41,972 nucleotides of DNA from an uncultured Prochlorococcus sp. (GCA_902572825.1 CACGHD010000012.1:1-41972); one strand, 5' to 3'. Shown: positions 16,063-25,473, numbered from the stretch's first letter. The notes: generated by a model from the letters alone, not told the origin. Made by a program: numbers and translations.

Positions 16063-17220
16063 TCAGCAATCCTTCTCTAAAGAAATTTGACCTAGGCCCT
16101 TCATCATTTCCAGATTTTGTTGACACAATGAAACTATTTCTTCATTTTTAAATCCATCTAAGAAAGCAAGCAATGATATTCCACCAGCACCTACACCTTC
16201 TTTTACATGACCTAATTCATAATCCTTCAATTCTTTGTATTTTGAAGATTTGAAATTTAAAGGACTGGCTAAACCTAATAATTTGACGTCATATTTTTTA
16301 TTAATTAGATTTACTAAAACATTTAGAGAATTATCTTTCACAAGCCACCCAGTTGTCGCAATAAAAACATCTTCAAAAAATTCATCTTTATTTTTTTCAT
16401 CTAAAAATTCTAATACAAGCAAAATGACCGCTAACATCTGACTTCCTCCAGACAAAATTACAGTTCGTTTTGCTAACCTGGCACCAATTAGAAGACCCAT
16501 TGAGAAAGCTTGGAAAGGATCACCTACCGACGCTACAACATCAAAAGAGTCGAAATCAACCTTGAAATTTGCATTGAGAAGTCCTCTTTCAACTACTTGT
16601 CTTCTTAATTCTCTTGGAGCTTTAAATAAACTACTCCCTACTAAATTAGATACCTGCAAACCAAAAGCTTCCATTACTGCCTGAGCAGTTGTGGTCCCCC
16701 CTGGTACAGACTCAGAAATTAAAACTGGTTGTTTTAAGGATTTTCCTATCGCGAGACCTTTTTCATAGAGGTTTAAAACTCTCTCTTTAGTCATAGATTT
16801 ACCAGTAGTAAGACAATTTGAAGGCCCCAAATTTCTATCCTCCACAACCAAATGATTAAAATAAGGCTTTGCTCCTATTCCCAGAGGAACAATGACTGGA
16901 TAAATATTTATAAGCTTTAAACAAACATGACTGATTAGGGCAGGAGTTACTCCTGCATTAAGGAGAGGCAATTTATATTTATGATCTTTTGAAGCACCCT
17001 CAATCAAAAATTCGGCATCTGCGAGCGCAGTTGTTCTTCTTGATTTTGCATTAATACCTGCTGCGGAAATTCCTGGAATTTGAGATGTATTAGTGCCAGC
17101 AATTATAAGAAATATTTTTAAATTTTTAATATTCTTTTTCAGTATTTCTATCTTATTAAGTTGTCTTTTTTTATTGGATTCATTACCAAAAAAATTTATC
17201 CCTAATTCTGTAGTGTACAT
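16063..17220 (-). CDS. CobT-like nicotinate-nucleotide--base phosphoribosyltransferase family protein
   Basis: 385 aa. It belongs to the CobT-like branch shared by cyanobacteria and archaea. Conserved glycine-rich stretches are IIAGTNTSQIPGISAAG, SESVPGGTTTAQAVMEAFG, ASVGDPFQAFSMGLLIGA and VILSGGSQMLAV. Bacterial CobT makes alpha-ribazole phosphate by transferring ribose phosphate from nicotinate mononucleotide to the lower-ligand base of cobamides. Marine picocyanobacteria are known to make pseudocobalamin, with adenine as lower ligand, so the base specificity here may be adenine; that part is inference. The 3' neighbour abuts it. The 5' neighbour (DUF2232) ends 12 bases upstream, which suggests an operon. 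Confidence 0.78.
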   Translation of the reverse strand: MYTTELGINFFGNESNKKRQLNKIEILKKNIKNLKIFLIIAGTNTSQIPGISAAGINAKSRRTTALADAEFLIEGASKDHKYKLPLLNAGVTPALISHVCLKLINIYPVIVPLGIGAKPYFNHLVVEDRNLGPSNCLTTGKSMTKERVLNLYEKGLAIGKSLKQPVLISESVPGGTTTAQAVMEAFGLQVSNLVGSSLFKAPRELRRQVVERGLLNANFKVDFDSFDVVASVGDPFQAFSMGLLIGARLAKRTVILSGGSQMLAVILLVLEFLDEKNKDEFFEDVFIATTGWLVKDNSLNVLVNLINKKYDVKLLGLASPLNFKSSKYKELKDYELGHVKEGVGAGGISLLAFLDGFKNEEIVSLCQQNLEMMKGLGQISLEKDC

Positions 17221-17232
17221 TCTTACTTTTTT

Positions 17233-17871
17233 TTAATTATTAAAATCAACAAAGCTATTTAACAATTTTGGAGGATCTGGGATGGTTAATTTAAATTTAG
17301 GAAACAGAGAATAGGCAACTACATGTACAGTTAAAACATAAATTATTTCTTGAAAAATTATTAATAAAATTGCACCTATTTGTATACTCAAAATTGAGGG
17401 ATATAAAGATAAATTAAATAATCCAATGAACTTTTCTATTAGACCATAACTCGCTCTAGTAATTAACACCCAAAGATTATCTCCAACCAACGTAGATAAT
17501 GCTATTACTCTTATTAAGAAGCCAAGGGTTCCAATAACAACTCCCCCAGTTAAACTAAGTTTCCAACTCTTTTCTTTAAACCAACACCAACCTAACCAAA
17601 AAGCCAAAATACCATAAGGAAATAAAAATAATGTTCCTCTAACAGGACCCATAATTATGAATAAAAGTAGAAATTGTATTAAAAGTCCTTCCAATGCAAT
17701 TTTAGTTCCTCTTCTCAAGTGCAACAAGATGATTGGAAGGGGTAAAATCAACCTTAATAAAGCTCCCCCAATTGGCAGATAATATAATGCAACCCATAAT
17801 AAGGACGAAAGAGATGCTAAATAAGAAGTCTCGACAATATTTAATGCTTCGGTTTTTGTTGTTATTTTCAT
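17233..17871 (-). CDS. DUF2232 family membrane protein
   Basis: 212 aa with about six hydrophobic helices, beginning after a short N-terminal helix (TKTEALNIVETSYLASLSSLLWVALYYLPIGG). DUF2232 proteins resemble substrate-specificity or energy-coupling membrane subunits, but no defined role is known for the cyanobacterial version. It lies 12 bases upstream of the CobT-like gene and 20 bases downstream of the lipoprotein gene on the same strand. Link to cobamide metabolism through gene order is only a hypothesis. Confidence 0.75.
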   Translation of the reverse strand: MKITTKTEALNIVETSYLASLSSLLWVALYYLPIGGALLRLILPLPIILLHLRRGTKIALEGLLIQFLLLFIIMGPVRGTLFLFPYGILAFWLGWCWFKEKSWKLSLTGGVVIGTLGFLIRVIALSTLVGDNLWVLITRASYGLIEKFIGLFNLSLYPSILSIQIGAILLIIFQEIIYVLTVHVVAYSLFPKFKLTIPDPPKLLNSFVDFNN

Positions 17872-17891
17872 TTTTTGTTGAAAATTTTTAA

Positions 17892-18395
17892 TTAATTTTT
17901 ATTCATACTTTTACTTTTTGAATCTAAGATACGTTCAATCTTTTCTATTTCAAAATTTACCTCAGAATTACTCAAGATGGAACTCAACTCTTCAGTGGGA
18001 TCTTTTGGATCTACATCTTTTAAAATGAATATTATTTTGTAAGATTGAAGCTCATTTGTTCTTTTTTTTGAAAGCTTCTTAATTTTTTTAATGTTTTTGT
18101 CATCAAATTTTTTGTTTTCTTTTTCTAAATTTATATCGTTTTTATTTTCTGAAACATTTTTTGGCTTTTCTACTTTTTTAATTATTTTATTTTTTTTATT
18201 ATCAAATTTTTTGTTTTCTTTTTCTAAATTTATATTGTTTTTATTTAATAAGTTATTTTGTAAATCTTCATTTTTGCTTTTTTTTTCTAAATCATTAAAA
18301 CTACTTTCAAGAAAATTTCCAATCCTCCCTCCAGAGCATGATTGCAAGAAAATTAAAAAAATTAATAAAAAAAGTTCTTTTTTTTTTAAAATCAT
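17892..18395 (-). CDS. Lys/Asn-rich putative lipoprotein with internal repeat, 167 aa
   Basis: No family recognised. The N-terminus is KKKELFLLIFLIFLQSC, a lipoprotein signal with Cys20 as the modified residue. The central region is low-complexity Lys/Asn/Glu sequence containing a repeated segment, INLEKENKKFD, at residues 55-65 and 88-98. The C-terminal 50 residues (YKIIFILKDVDPKDPTEELSSILSNSEVNF...) look folded, with alternating hydrophobic residues. It lies 7 bases downstream of topA and 20 bases upstream of DUF2232, so it is probably transcribed with them. Its composition is even more AT-driven than its neighbours, which favours a fast-evolving envelope spacer. Confidence 0.65.
   Translation of the reverse strand: MILKKKELFLLIFLIFLQSCSGGRIGNFLESSFNDLEKKSKNEDLQNNLLNKNNINLEKENKKFDNKKNKIIKKVEKPKNVSENKNDINLEKENKKFDDKNIKKIKKLSKKRTNELQSYKIIFILKDVDPKDPTEELSSILSNSEVNFEIEKIERILDSKSKSMNKN
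18102..18245 (-). repeat. 45-bp direct repeat, 99-bp period, within the lipoprotein gene
   Basis: Copies at 18102-18146 and 18201-18245 (+ strand, beginning atcaaattttttg) differ at one base, C versus T near position 36 of the unit. The 99-base offset keeps frame and duplicates the protein segment INLEKENKKFD. Confidence 0.85.
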
Positions 18396-18402
18396 ATTCT
18401 TT

Positions 18403-21009
18403 CTAACTTTTCTTTTTCCTTGTAGTTTTTTTGTTAATAATCTTTGTTTTTTTTAAAATTGCGCCTTTTTTATCTTTTAGTTTTTCTTCTAAAAGAGATA
18501 CTGCGTCATCTATGGTAAATTTTTCTATGTCAGCATCTTTAGCAATCGAAACATTAGTTTTTCCACATTTTAAATAGACGCCATACCTTCCATTTAATAT
18601 TTGAATTTTTTCTTTAAATTCTTCCGGTTTTCCAAAGTCTTTAAGTACCTCTTGCCCACCTCTACCCATTTTTGGCATCGCAAGAATTTCTAATGCTCGT
18701 TTAATATCAATTGTAAAAACATCATCCTCTTTCTTTAAGGATCTATTTTCAGATTCATTTTCATTTTTAATCCATTTAATATAAGGGCCAAATCTTCCTC
18801 TATCAGCCTCAACAACTCCTCCTTCTGGATGAGCTCCTAACAATCTAGGCAAACTTAAAAGTACAAGAGCCTCATCTAGGGTTAGGTCATCAGTTTTCAA
18901 CTCTTTGGGTAATGAAGCTCTTCTTGGTTTAACTTTATCTTGATCATTATTTCCCAATTGTACGTAAGGTCCATAAGGGCCAAATCTTAAAAAGACTTTT
19001 TCCCCAGTTTTCGGATCAGTTCCAAGATCTGATGGGCCACTTAAAATTTGATCAACTTGCTTTATATCTAAATCTCCAGGAGTAATATCCATTGGAAGGT
19101 TCCCTTTAGCCTGAATTTCGTTACCAGATTCATCAATTTTTGTACCCTCAAGCCAAGGTCCGTTAGAGCCTATTCTGACTACGCAAGGAAGGTCTTCGAA
19201 ATCAACTTGTCTATAAGCTTTACCATCAATATCACCCTCTGTTTTCTGAACTTTTACCTCCAGACCATTTTTACCTTTATAGAAAGTCTCAAGGTATGGT
19301 AGCCACTCAAGATTACCTGAAGATATTTCATCCAATGAAGATTCCATTTTTGCAGTAAAAGTTGTATCAACTAAATCAGGAAAATGTTCTTCTAATAGAG
19401 CAGTAACAGCAAAAGCTGTAAACGTTGGAGCCAAAGTATTGGAAGATATATTTGCATAACCTCTATCCACAATTGTCCCAATAATGCTTGCATAGGTTGA
19501 TGGTCTTCCAATCCCTTCTTTTTCAAGAACTTTAACTAATGCAGCCTCTGTATATCTTGCGGGCGGTTTAGTTTCATGAAAAGTAGGTTCCTTATTAGTA
19601 ACTTCAAGACATGTTCCGGTAGTCAAGTTTGGGAGAATAATTTCCTGTTGTTCAAGGGATGAGCTTGGGTCATCACTTCCCTCGACATAAGCTCTGAAGA
19701 ATCCTGGGAAATCAATACTTTTCCCACTCGATTTAAATAATCCATCCCCCACACTAATTTCAGCATTAATCATTGTTAGCCTAGCTTCCGCCATTTGACT
19801 AGCTACAGTTCTTTTCCAAATTAAATCGTAAAGAGATAAGTCTCTACCAGTTAGATTTGTTTCCTTTGGTGTTTTAAAGACCTCACCTGAAGGCCTAATT
19901 GCTTCGTGTGCTTCTTGAGCATTTCTTGCAGTTGAATTAAATTGTCTTGGTGAGTTAGATAAGTATTCTTCTCCATACATAGAGCTGACACATTCTCTAG
20001 CAGCTTTTGTAGCTTGCTCGGAAAGATGGACCGAATCAGTCCTCATATATGTTATGAATCCTCTCTCATATAGGCCTTGGGCACATCTCATTGTTTCTCT
20101 TGCAGACAAACGAAGCTTCCTATTTGCTTCTTGTTGCAATGTACTAGTTGTAAATGGAGGAACTGGCTTACGAGTAGATGGCTTTTTTTCGATTTTTGAG
20201 ACTAACCAATTCTCAGAGGAAAAAATCTTCAATAAGTCATTTACTTTTTCTTCTCCAATTATTAGAGATTTATTTCCTTGTTTTAATTTGCCGGTCTGTT
20301 CATCGAAATCGGAACCATTAGAAATTCTTTGACCATTTAAACTAAATAATTTAGTTTCGAAAGTAACATTATCTTTTACTAGGGAAGCTTTAATCCCCCA
20401 GTAACTAGCTTTTTTAAAGGATCTTCTTTCTCTCTCTCTCCTAACAAGAAGTCTTACAGAAACTGATTGAACACGACCAGCAGATAGTCGAGGAGCTACT
20501 TTCTTCCAAAGTAAAGGAGATAATTCATATCCAAAAAGCCTGTCCAAGATTCTTCTCGTTTCTTGAGCCTGAACAAGTTCCATATCAATTTCTCTTGTTT
20601 GGTCTAAAGCTTTATTAATTGCCTTTTTCGTAATTTCATGAAAAACCATTCTCTTAGTTGGTATTTTAGGCTTAAGTATTTGCAGGAGATGCCAGCTAAT
20701 ACTCTCTCCCTCTCTATCTTCATCAGTCGCCAGTAATAGCTTGGTAGCACCTTTCAATGCATCTTTTAACTCTTTAACAACCTTTTTCTTATCTTTTGGA
20801 ACTATATAAAGTGGTTCAAAATCTTCTGTTGTATTAACTCCTATCCTTGACCATTTTTCCTTTTTAACCGCAGCAGGTATTTCAGCAGCTCCTTTTGGAA
20901 GATCTCTTACGTGTCCCATTGAAGCGAGAACTTCATAATTAGAAGGCAAAAACTTTCTTATGGTTTTTGCTTTGGTGGGACTTTCAACAATTACAAGTGT
21001 GTGATCCAA
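18403..21009 (-). CDS. topA: DNA topoisomerase I (type IA)
   Basis: 868 aa. Relaxes negative supercoils. The Toprim domain is at the N-terminus, with Glu9 in VIVESPTKAKTI and DEDREGE at residues 96-102. The active-site tyrosine is Tyr321 in FITYMRTDS. The C-terminal third lacks Cys4 zinc fingers and instead has repeats of the type FGPYGPYVQLG, RGRFGPYIKW and NGRYGVYLKCGK, as is common in cyanobacterial TopA, ending in a Lys-rich tail. It is divergent from ndhB across 175 bases and leads a minus-strand run of topA, lipoprotein, DUF2232, CobT-like and PotD-like genes with gaps of 20 bases or less. Confidence 0.96.
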   Translation of the reverse strand: MDHTLVIVESPTKAKTIRKFLPSNYEVLASMGHVRDLPKGAAEIPAAVKKEKWSRIGVNTTEDFEPLYIVPKDKKKVVKELKDALKGATKLLLATDEDREGESISWHLLQILKPKIPTKRMVFHEITKKAINKALDQTREIDMELVQAQETRRILDRLFGYELSPLLWKKVAPRLSAGRVQSVSVRLLVRRERERRSFKKASYWGIKASLVKDNVTFETKLFSLNGQRISNGSDFDEQTGKLKQGNKSLIIGEEKVNDLLKIFSSENWLVSKIEKKPSTRKPVPPFTTSTLQQEANRKLRLSARETMRCAQGLYERGFITYMRTDSVHLSEQATKAARECVSSMYGEEYLSNSPRQFNSTARNAQEAHEAIRPSGEVFKTPKETNLTGRDLSLYDLIWKRTVASQMAEARLTMINAEISVGDGLFKSSGKSIDFPGFFRAYVEGSDDPSSSLEQQEIILPNLTTGTCLEVTNKEPTFHETKPPARYTEAALVKVLEKEGIGRPSTYASIIGTIVDRGYANISSNTLAPTFTAFAVTALLEEHFPDLVDTTFTAKMESSLDEISSGNLEWLPYLETFYKGKNGLEVKVQKTEGDIDGKAYRQVDFEDLPCVVRIGSNGPWLEGTKIDESGNEIQAKGNLPMDITPGDLDIKQVDQILSGPSDLGTDPKTGEKVFLRFGPYGPYVQLGNNDQDKVKPRRASLPKELKTDDLTLDEALVLLSLPRLLGAHPEGGVVEADRGRFGPYIKWIKNENESENRSLKKEDDVFTIDIKRALEILAMPKMGRGGQEVLKDFGKPEEFKEKIQILNGRYGVYLKCGKTNVSIAKDADIEKFTIDDAVSLLEEKLKDKKGAILKKTKIINKKTTRKKKS

Positions 21010-21184
21010 GGTTTATTTCAAAAATTGGTGTTTTTGTTCAGTTAGGGCATATTATGATTATTTGAAGCTTTTTCAAGTAATTTCTTCTTAAAATTTCAAA
21101 AATCATACCCACAAATTATAATCAAGTTAAGATTAACTCTTAGACTCTTAGAATCAAACATCTAATTTAATCCAATTTAATAAA

Positions 21185-22705
21185 GTGCCCAACGAAATCT
21201 TTACAATTAATCTAAATGCTCAAGCCATTATTCCAGAAGCTTTTATTTTATTAGGTATTGTTGGAACACTTCTTGTAGATTTAGCTGGAGAAAAAACTGC
21301 ATCAAAATGGGCACCAATAATTTGCTATTTATCAATTGGCAGCTCTCTTGTAAGTTTGGCATTGCAATGGAGTAATCCTTTAGAAAGCGCATTTCTTGGG
21401 TCTTTTAATTCAGATAATTTGGCAATCGCATTTAGAGCAATAATTTCTTTATCAACCTTAGTATCTTTACTTATAAGCTGGCGATATACAGAACAAAGTG
21501 GTAGCCCTATTGGCGAATTTGCTGCGATAGTTCTATCGGCCACTCTTGGAGCAATGCTTTTGTGTGGATCTACTGACCTTATTAGTGTATTTATATCTCT
21601 GGAAACTTTATCTGTAGCAAGCTACCTACTTTCTGGTTACCTCAAGAGAGATCCAAGAAGTTCAGAAGCGGCCTTAAAATACCTCCTCGTTGGATCAGCT
21701 GCTGCTGCTGTGTATTTATATGGATCTTCTTTTCTTTATGGATTAAGTGGTTCAACAAACTTAGCGACTATAGGTTTAGAGATTATCAATAAGCCATCTT
21801 TCATTACGTCACTAGCTCTTGTATTTGTCTTGTCAACAGTTGCATTTAAAATTGCTGCTGTTCCCTTTCATCAATGGACTCCTGACGTATATGAGGGTTC
21901 ACCTACACCTGTAGTAGCTTTTTTATCTGTCGGTTCAAAAACAGCGGGCTTTGCATTTGCAATAAGAATATTAAGCACAACTTTCTCTTCTTTTGACGAA
22001 GAATGGAAACTTTTATTTACCATTTTGGCCATATTGAGCATGGCTCTAGGAAATGTTGTAGCTCTAGCTCAAACCTCAATGAAAAGGATGCTAGCTTATA
22101 GTTCTATTGGACAAGCAGGGTTTGTAATGATTGGAATAGTATCTGGCACACAAGATGGTTTATCAGCAGCTGTTTTATATTTGGCTGCATATTTATTTAT
22201 GAATTTGGGTGCATTTTCTTGTGTAATTCTTTTCTCACTAAGAACTGGTTCTGACAGAATTCTTGATTACTCAGGACTTTACCAAAAAGATCCTCTTATT
22301 ACATTAGGCTTAAGCCTTTGTCTTCTATCTCTTGGAGGTTTACCTCCAATGTTGGGATTTTTTGGAAAGATATACTTGTTCTTTGCAGGCTGGGCAAATC
22401 ATCAATATCTTTTAGTAATAGTTGGATTAGTAACTTCAGTTATTTCTATTTATTACTACATTTCAGTGATAAAAATGATGGTAGTTAAAGAACCACAGGA
22501 AGCTTCTGAAATAGTCAAATCATATCCTGAAATTAATTGGGGAATTGTAGGTTTACCCCCCTTGAGAATTGCACTTTATACTTGCGTCGCAGTAACTGCT
22601 CTTGGAGGAATCCTTTCTAATCCTCTTTTTAAATTAGCTAATACAGCAGTTTCAGAAACTCCTTTCTTACAAGATATTATTGCTACAGCAAACAATATTT
22701 CTTAG
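21185..22705 (+). CDS. ndhB: NAD(P)H-quinone oxidoreductase subunit 2
   Basis: Membrane antiporter-like subunit of cyanobacterial NDH-1, which moves electrons from ferredoxin to plastoquinone in respiration and cyclic electron flow around photosystem I. 506 aa with about 14 spans. Diagnostic segments include [20 protein letters not shown] and [19 protein letters not shown]. The start is GTG at 21185; an in-frame TAG at 21149 limits extension and no ATG lies between. An ABC ATPase gene follows 16 bases later on the same strand. Confidence 0.96.
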   Translation: MPNEIFTINLNAQAIIPEAFILLGIVGTLLVDLAGEKTASKWAPIICYLSIGSSLVSLALQWSNPLESAFLGSFNSDNLAIAFRAIISLSTLVSLLISWRYTEQSGSPIGEFAAIVLSATLGAMLLCGSTDLISVFISLETLSVASYLLSGYLKRDPRSSEAALKYLLVGSAAAAVYLYGSSFLYGLSGSTNLATIGLEIINKPSFITSLALVFVLSTVAFKIAAVPFHQWTPDVYEGSPTPVVAFLSVGSKTAGFAFAIRILSTTFSSFDEEWKLLFTILAILSMALGNVVALAQTSMKRMLAYSSIGQAGFVMIGIVSGTQDGLSAAVLYLAAYLFMNLGAFSCVILFSLRTGSDRILDYSGLYQKDPLITLGLSLCLLSLGGLPPMLGFFGKIYLFFAGWANHQYLLVIVGLVTSVISIYYYISVIKMMVVKEPQEASEIVKSYPEINWGIVGLPPLRIALYTCVAVTALGGILSNPLFKLANTAVSETPFLQDIIATANNIS

Positions 22706-22721
22706 AAGAATTCTTAAATAA

Positions 22722-23408
22722 ATGTCTAAGAAAGTCGCTAGTTTAGAAAAAATATCTAAAACATATGGAAAAGAAGATCTAACTGTTAAAGCCTTAGACA
22801 GCATAAACTTAGAAATATATAAAGGTGATTATTTAGCCGTAATGGGAGCTAGTGGCTCAGGCAAAAGTACAGCTATGAATATTATTGGATGTCTAGATAG
22901 ACCATCTGAAGGTATTTATAAATTAAATGGTATTCCTGTTGAGAATTTATCTGATGATGAACTCGCGGAAATTCGTAACCAAAAATTAGGCTTCGTTTTT
23001 CAACAATTTCATCTTCTTTCAGACGCAACTGCACTTGAAAACGTAACTTTGCCAATGATTTATGCTGGTATTGATCCTGAAGAAAGATTAGAGCGAGGTA
23101 AGAACGCCTTAAAAAAAGTTGGCCTTTCAGAAAGAATGAATAATCGTCCAAACCAATTATCCGGAGGTCAACAACAAAGAGTTGCTATTGCGAGGGCTAT
23201 TATCAATAACCCTTCAATTTTGTTAGCAGACGAACCTACTGGAGCACTAGATTCAAAAACCACTGAAGATGTATTAGATCTTTTTGACAAGCTGCATGAA
23301 TCTGGAATAACTATAGTTTTAGTGACTCATGAAGATGAAGTTGCAAATCGCGCAAAAAAAATAGCCAAATTTAAGGATGGAAGAATAGTTGAATTAAAAG
23401 TTAATTAA
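22722..23408 (+). CDS. ABC transporter ATP-binding protein, LolD/MacB/DevA type, no adjacent permease
   Basis: 228 aa. Walker A GASGSGKST lies at residues 42-50. FVFQQFHLL (Q-loop), LSGGQQQR (signature), LLADEPTGALD (Walker B) and VTHEDEVA (H-loop) follow in order. The FQxFHLL Q-loop and ADEPTGALDS wording place it in the MacB/LolD/DevA group that works with FtsX-like permeases in envelope export. No such permease or membrane-fusion protein is next to it: ndhB is upstream and convergent birA is 2 bases downstream. The partner must be encoded elsewhere. Confidence 0.88.
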   Translation: MSKKVASLEKISKTYGKEDLTVKALDSINLEIYKGDYLAVMGASGSGKSTAMNIIGCLDRPSEGIYKLNGIPVENLSDDELAEIRNQKLGFVFQQFHLLSDATALENVTLPMIYAGIDPEERLERGKNALKKVGLSERMNNRPNQLSGGQQQRVAIARAIINNPSILLADEPTGALDSKTTEDVLDLFDKLHESGITIVLVTHEDEVANRAKKIAKFKDGRIVELKVN

Positions 23409-23410
23409 AT

Positions 23411-24160
23411 TCAAAACCTTCTAATTACCTTCAATTGAGTTTCATTTTCAATTCTTAAATTCCCATTAGAGTCAATATCTTTAATTTTCCATGTATGAGG
23501 ACAATAACCACTAGGTAAAAAACTTTTAGTGAGAAACTTATTTGCAGATTTAATCACATATTCTTTCTTCTTATTGGATTCAATTGAATCATAAAAAGCT
23601 TTAAGAATTTTGGCTGTCCAATAATGTTGATTAATATTCTTAGTTTGAAGTACTTTTGATAATGAAATACCTTCTGATGGAGTGTAATTTGAAACATTCA
23701 TGCCAAGTCCTACTCTTACATAGATAATTTCTTTGCCTCTTGTTATAACCCTCGGTAAAAATCCAATCAACTTTTTTGAACCAAAAAAAATATCATTTGG
23801 CCATTTCAAACAAACATTTATATTCTCTTGTCTAAGCATTTCACATAACTTAATACCTAAAGACAAATTAAATATTTGACATGGAAATTCTTTTGAAAAT
23901 ATTGGGTAAGCTGCACTTAACCAAATCCCGCCTTTTGGAGATACCCAAGTTTTTGAGTTTTGGCCAACCCCTGAGGACTGTTCTCTTGCTATTATCGCTA
24001 CTGGCTGATTTTTCTTTATTTCAGAATATCTAAGCAAGTTTGTTAGCTCATTTTCGGTACTTTTACATTTTATTTTGTAAAAAATTCTCCAGGTTGGATA
24101 TTGACCCTGGATTTTTTTTAAGAAAAAAACTGTCTTAGATGCAGATCCAATAACTTTCAC
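23411..24160 (-). CDS. birA: biotin--[acetyl-CoA carboxylase] ligase, atypical biotin loop
   Basis: Attaches biotin to the BCCP subunit of acetyl-CoA carboxylase. 249 aa, a mono-functional form without the N-terminal DNA-binding domain of E. coli BirA. Family marks are the STEN segment near residue 34, GGIWLSA (78-83), KWPND (119-123) and VGLGMNVSN (150-158). The adenylate-binding loop, GRGRRGRxW in E. coli, reads SGVGQNSKTW at residues 63-72, so the conserved arginines are absent. KLIGFLPR also replaces the usual K-x-x-G-I-L-x-E. I still regard it as BirA from its overall layout. It is convergent with the ABC ATPase gene. Confidence 0.78.
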   Translation of the reverse strand: MKVIGSASKTVFFLKKIQGQYPTWRIFYKIKCKSTENELTNLLRYSEIKKNQPVAIIAREQSSGVGQNSKTWVSPKGGIWLSAAYPIFSKEFPCQIFNLSLGIKLCEMLRQENINVCLKWPNDIFFGSKKLIGFLPRVITRGKEIIYVRVGLGMNVSNYTPSEGISLSKVLQTKNINQHYWTAKILKAFYDSIESNKKKEYVIKSANKFLTKSFLPSGYCPHTWKIKDIDSNGNLRIENETQLKVIRRF

Positions 24161-24235
24161 AAATTCTTTATTAAAACAACGAGCATCTTTTTAAAGATTA
24201 GATTAACTTTAGTCTTAATAAGAAAATTTTACAAA

Positions 24236-24721
24236 TTGGACAAAAAGTATTTGCCAATAGTGAATAGAAGGAATCCACATCCATTAAAAAATTGTCTTGA
24301 TAATTTCAAAAAATCATGGGGAGACTTAGATAAACTTTCTAAAATCAACGAAAACTGGAAGAGCCTAATAGGTTTGGAACTATTTCAAGAATGCAAACCA
24401 TTAAATATTGAAAAAAAAATACTTACTATTGCAGTTAATCATCCACAGTGGCGACAAGCTTTAATCTATAACAAGCATAAATTAAAAGAAAGAATCAAGA
24501 AAATTGGTATAACCTTGAATGAAATAAAAATAATACAAAATTATGAAATTAAAAATAAAAATATCAAAGCTACTAATGCAAAGATAGTTTGGGCAAAGCA
24601 TCCTAGCAGAATCGATCAAAATAATATGTGCATTTGTACTCTCTGTAATTCCCCTACTCCCGAGGGTGAAATCAAAAGATGGGGAAAGTGTTCCTTTTGT
24701 TGGAGAAAAATAAATAACTAG
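24236..24721 (+). CDS. DUF721 (DciA-like) protein with C-terminal zinc ribbon
   Basis: 161 aa. The N-terminal two thirds match the DUF721 pattern (VNRRNPHPLKNCLDNFKKSWGDLDKLSKINENWKSLIG and LTIAVNHPQWRQALIYNKHKL); in other bacteria this family includes DciA, a loader of the replicative helicase DnaB. The C-terminus adds a four-cysteine ribbon, Cys134/Cys137 and Cys152/Cys155, which could bind zinc. The start is TTG at 24236; no ATG occurs near it in frame. It is divergent from birA (75 bases) and convergent with menG (5 bases). Confidence 0.75.
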   Translation: MDKKYLPIVNRRNPHPLKNCLDNFKKSWGDLDKLSKINENWKSLIGLELFQECKPLNIEKKILTIAVNHPQWRQALIYNKHKLKERIKKIGITLNEIKIIQNYEIKNKNIKATNAKIVWAKHPSRIDQNNMCICTLCNSPTPEGEIKRWGKCSFCWRKINN

Positions 24722-24726
24722 ATTCT

Positions 24727-25428
24727 TTATTTAGTTAAAATTAGTATTCCCATTTGCCCCGCCAAAATAGTCCTATATTCAGCTTTTTTAAATCCAACTT
24801 CCTTAGCAATATTTATAAGCTCATTTTTCTTTGGAAAATTTCTAATGCTTTTTTCAATATATTCGTACTCTGGACCTAAATTAAAAAGTCTCGATATAGT
24901 TACTACAATAAATCTCAAATAAATTTTCTGAAAAATATTGGATAAAGAACTTTTTGTTGCATGATTAAAATCCAAAAATCCTGCCCTTCCTTTATCCTTC
25001 AAAAGATAAAAAACTTTTTTTATTCCTTCTTCAACATTATTCAAGTTTCTTAGTCCATATGACATGCAAATCCCGTCAAATTTTTTTGAATAAACATCAA
25101 TTTCTAATACATCTTGAATTTCCCACTTAATAAATTTATTTTGTTTTAACTCTGATTTTTTCTTTGCAATATTTAAGATATCCTCTGCACTGTCAATCCC
25201 AATAATTGAACCCATTGGACTAACTCTCTCAGAAATTAAGAATGCTAAATCTCCAGTTCCACAGCACAAATCAGCCCAATCTTCACCATTTAAAGGTTCC
25301 AATAAATTAACTAATTTCCTTTTCCATAATCTGTGCAGCCCAAAACTTAATAAATTATTTAAAAAGTCATATTTATAAGAAATTTTATTAAATATATTTT
25401 TGACTTCGATTGTTTTTGTGAATTTCAT
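24727..25428 (-). CDS. menG: UbiE/MenG-family quinone methyltransferase
   Basis: SAM-dependent C-methyltransferase, 233 aa. The SAM-binding motif DLCCGTGDL is at residues 53-61, with the UbiE/COQ5 signature near the N-terminus (YDFLNNLLSFGLHRLWKRK) and SYGLRNL later. In cyanobacteria this homologue performs the last methylation of phylloquinone (2-phytyl-1,4-naphthoquinone methyltransferase), the cofactor of photosystem I. It lies 45 bases downstream of hisF on the same strand, but the pathways are unrelated. Confidence 0.88.
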   Translation of the reverse strand: MKFTKTIEVKNIFNKISYKYDFLNNLLSFGLHRLWKRKLVNLLEPLNGEDWADLCCGTGDLAFLISERVSPMGSIIGIDSAEDILNIAKKKSELKQNKFIKWEIQDVLEIDVYSKKFDGICMSYGLRNLNNVEEGIKKVFYLLKDKGRAGFLDFNHATKSSLSNIFQKIYLRFIVVTISRLFNLGPEYEYIEKSIRNFPKKNELINIAKEVGFKKAEYRTILAGQMGILILTK

Positions 25429-25473
25429 TTTTAAATTTTAAACTTATTTCTTTTTGGGAATAAATTAAATTTT

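Noticed and set aside
18091..18456. Plus-strand Phe/Ser-rich ORF opposite the lipoprotein gene
   Set aside because: It arises from the antisense of Lys-rich codons and spans the topA boundary; composition is not protein-like.
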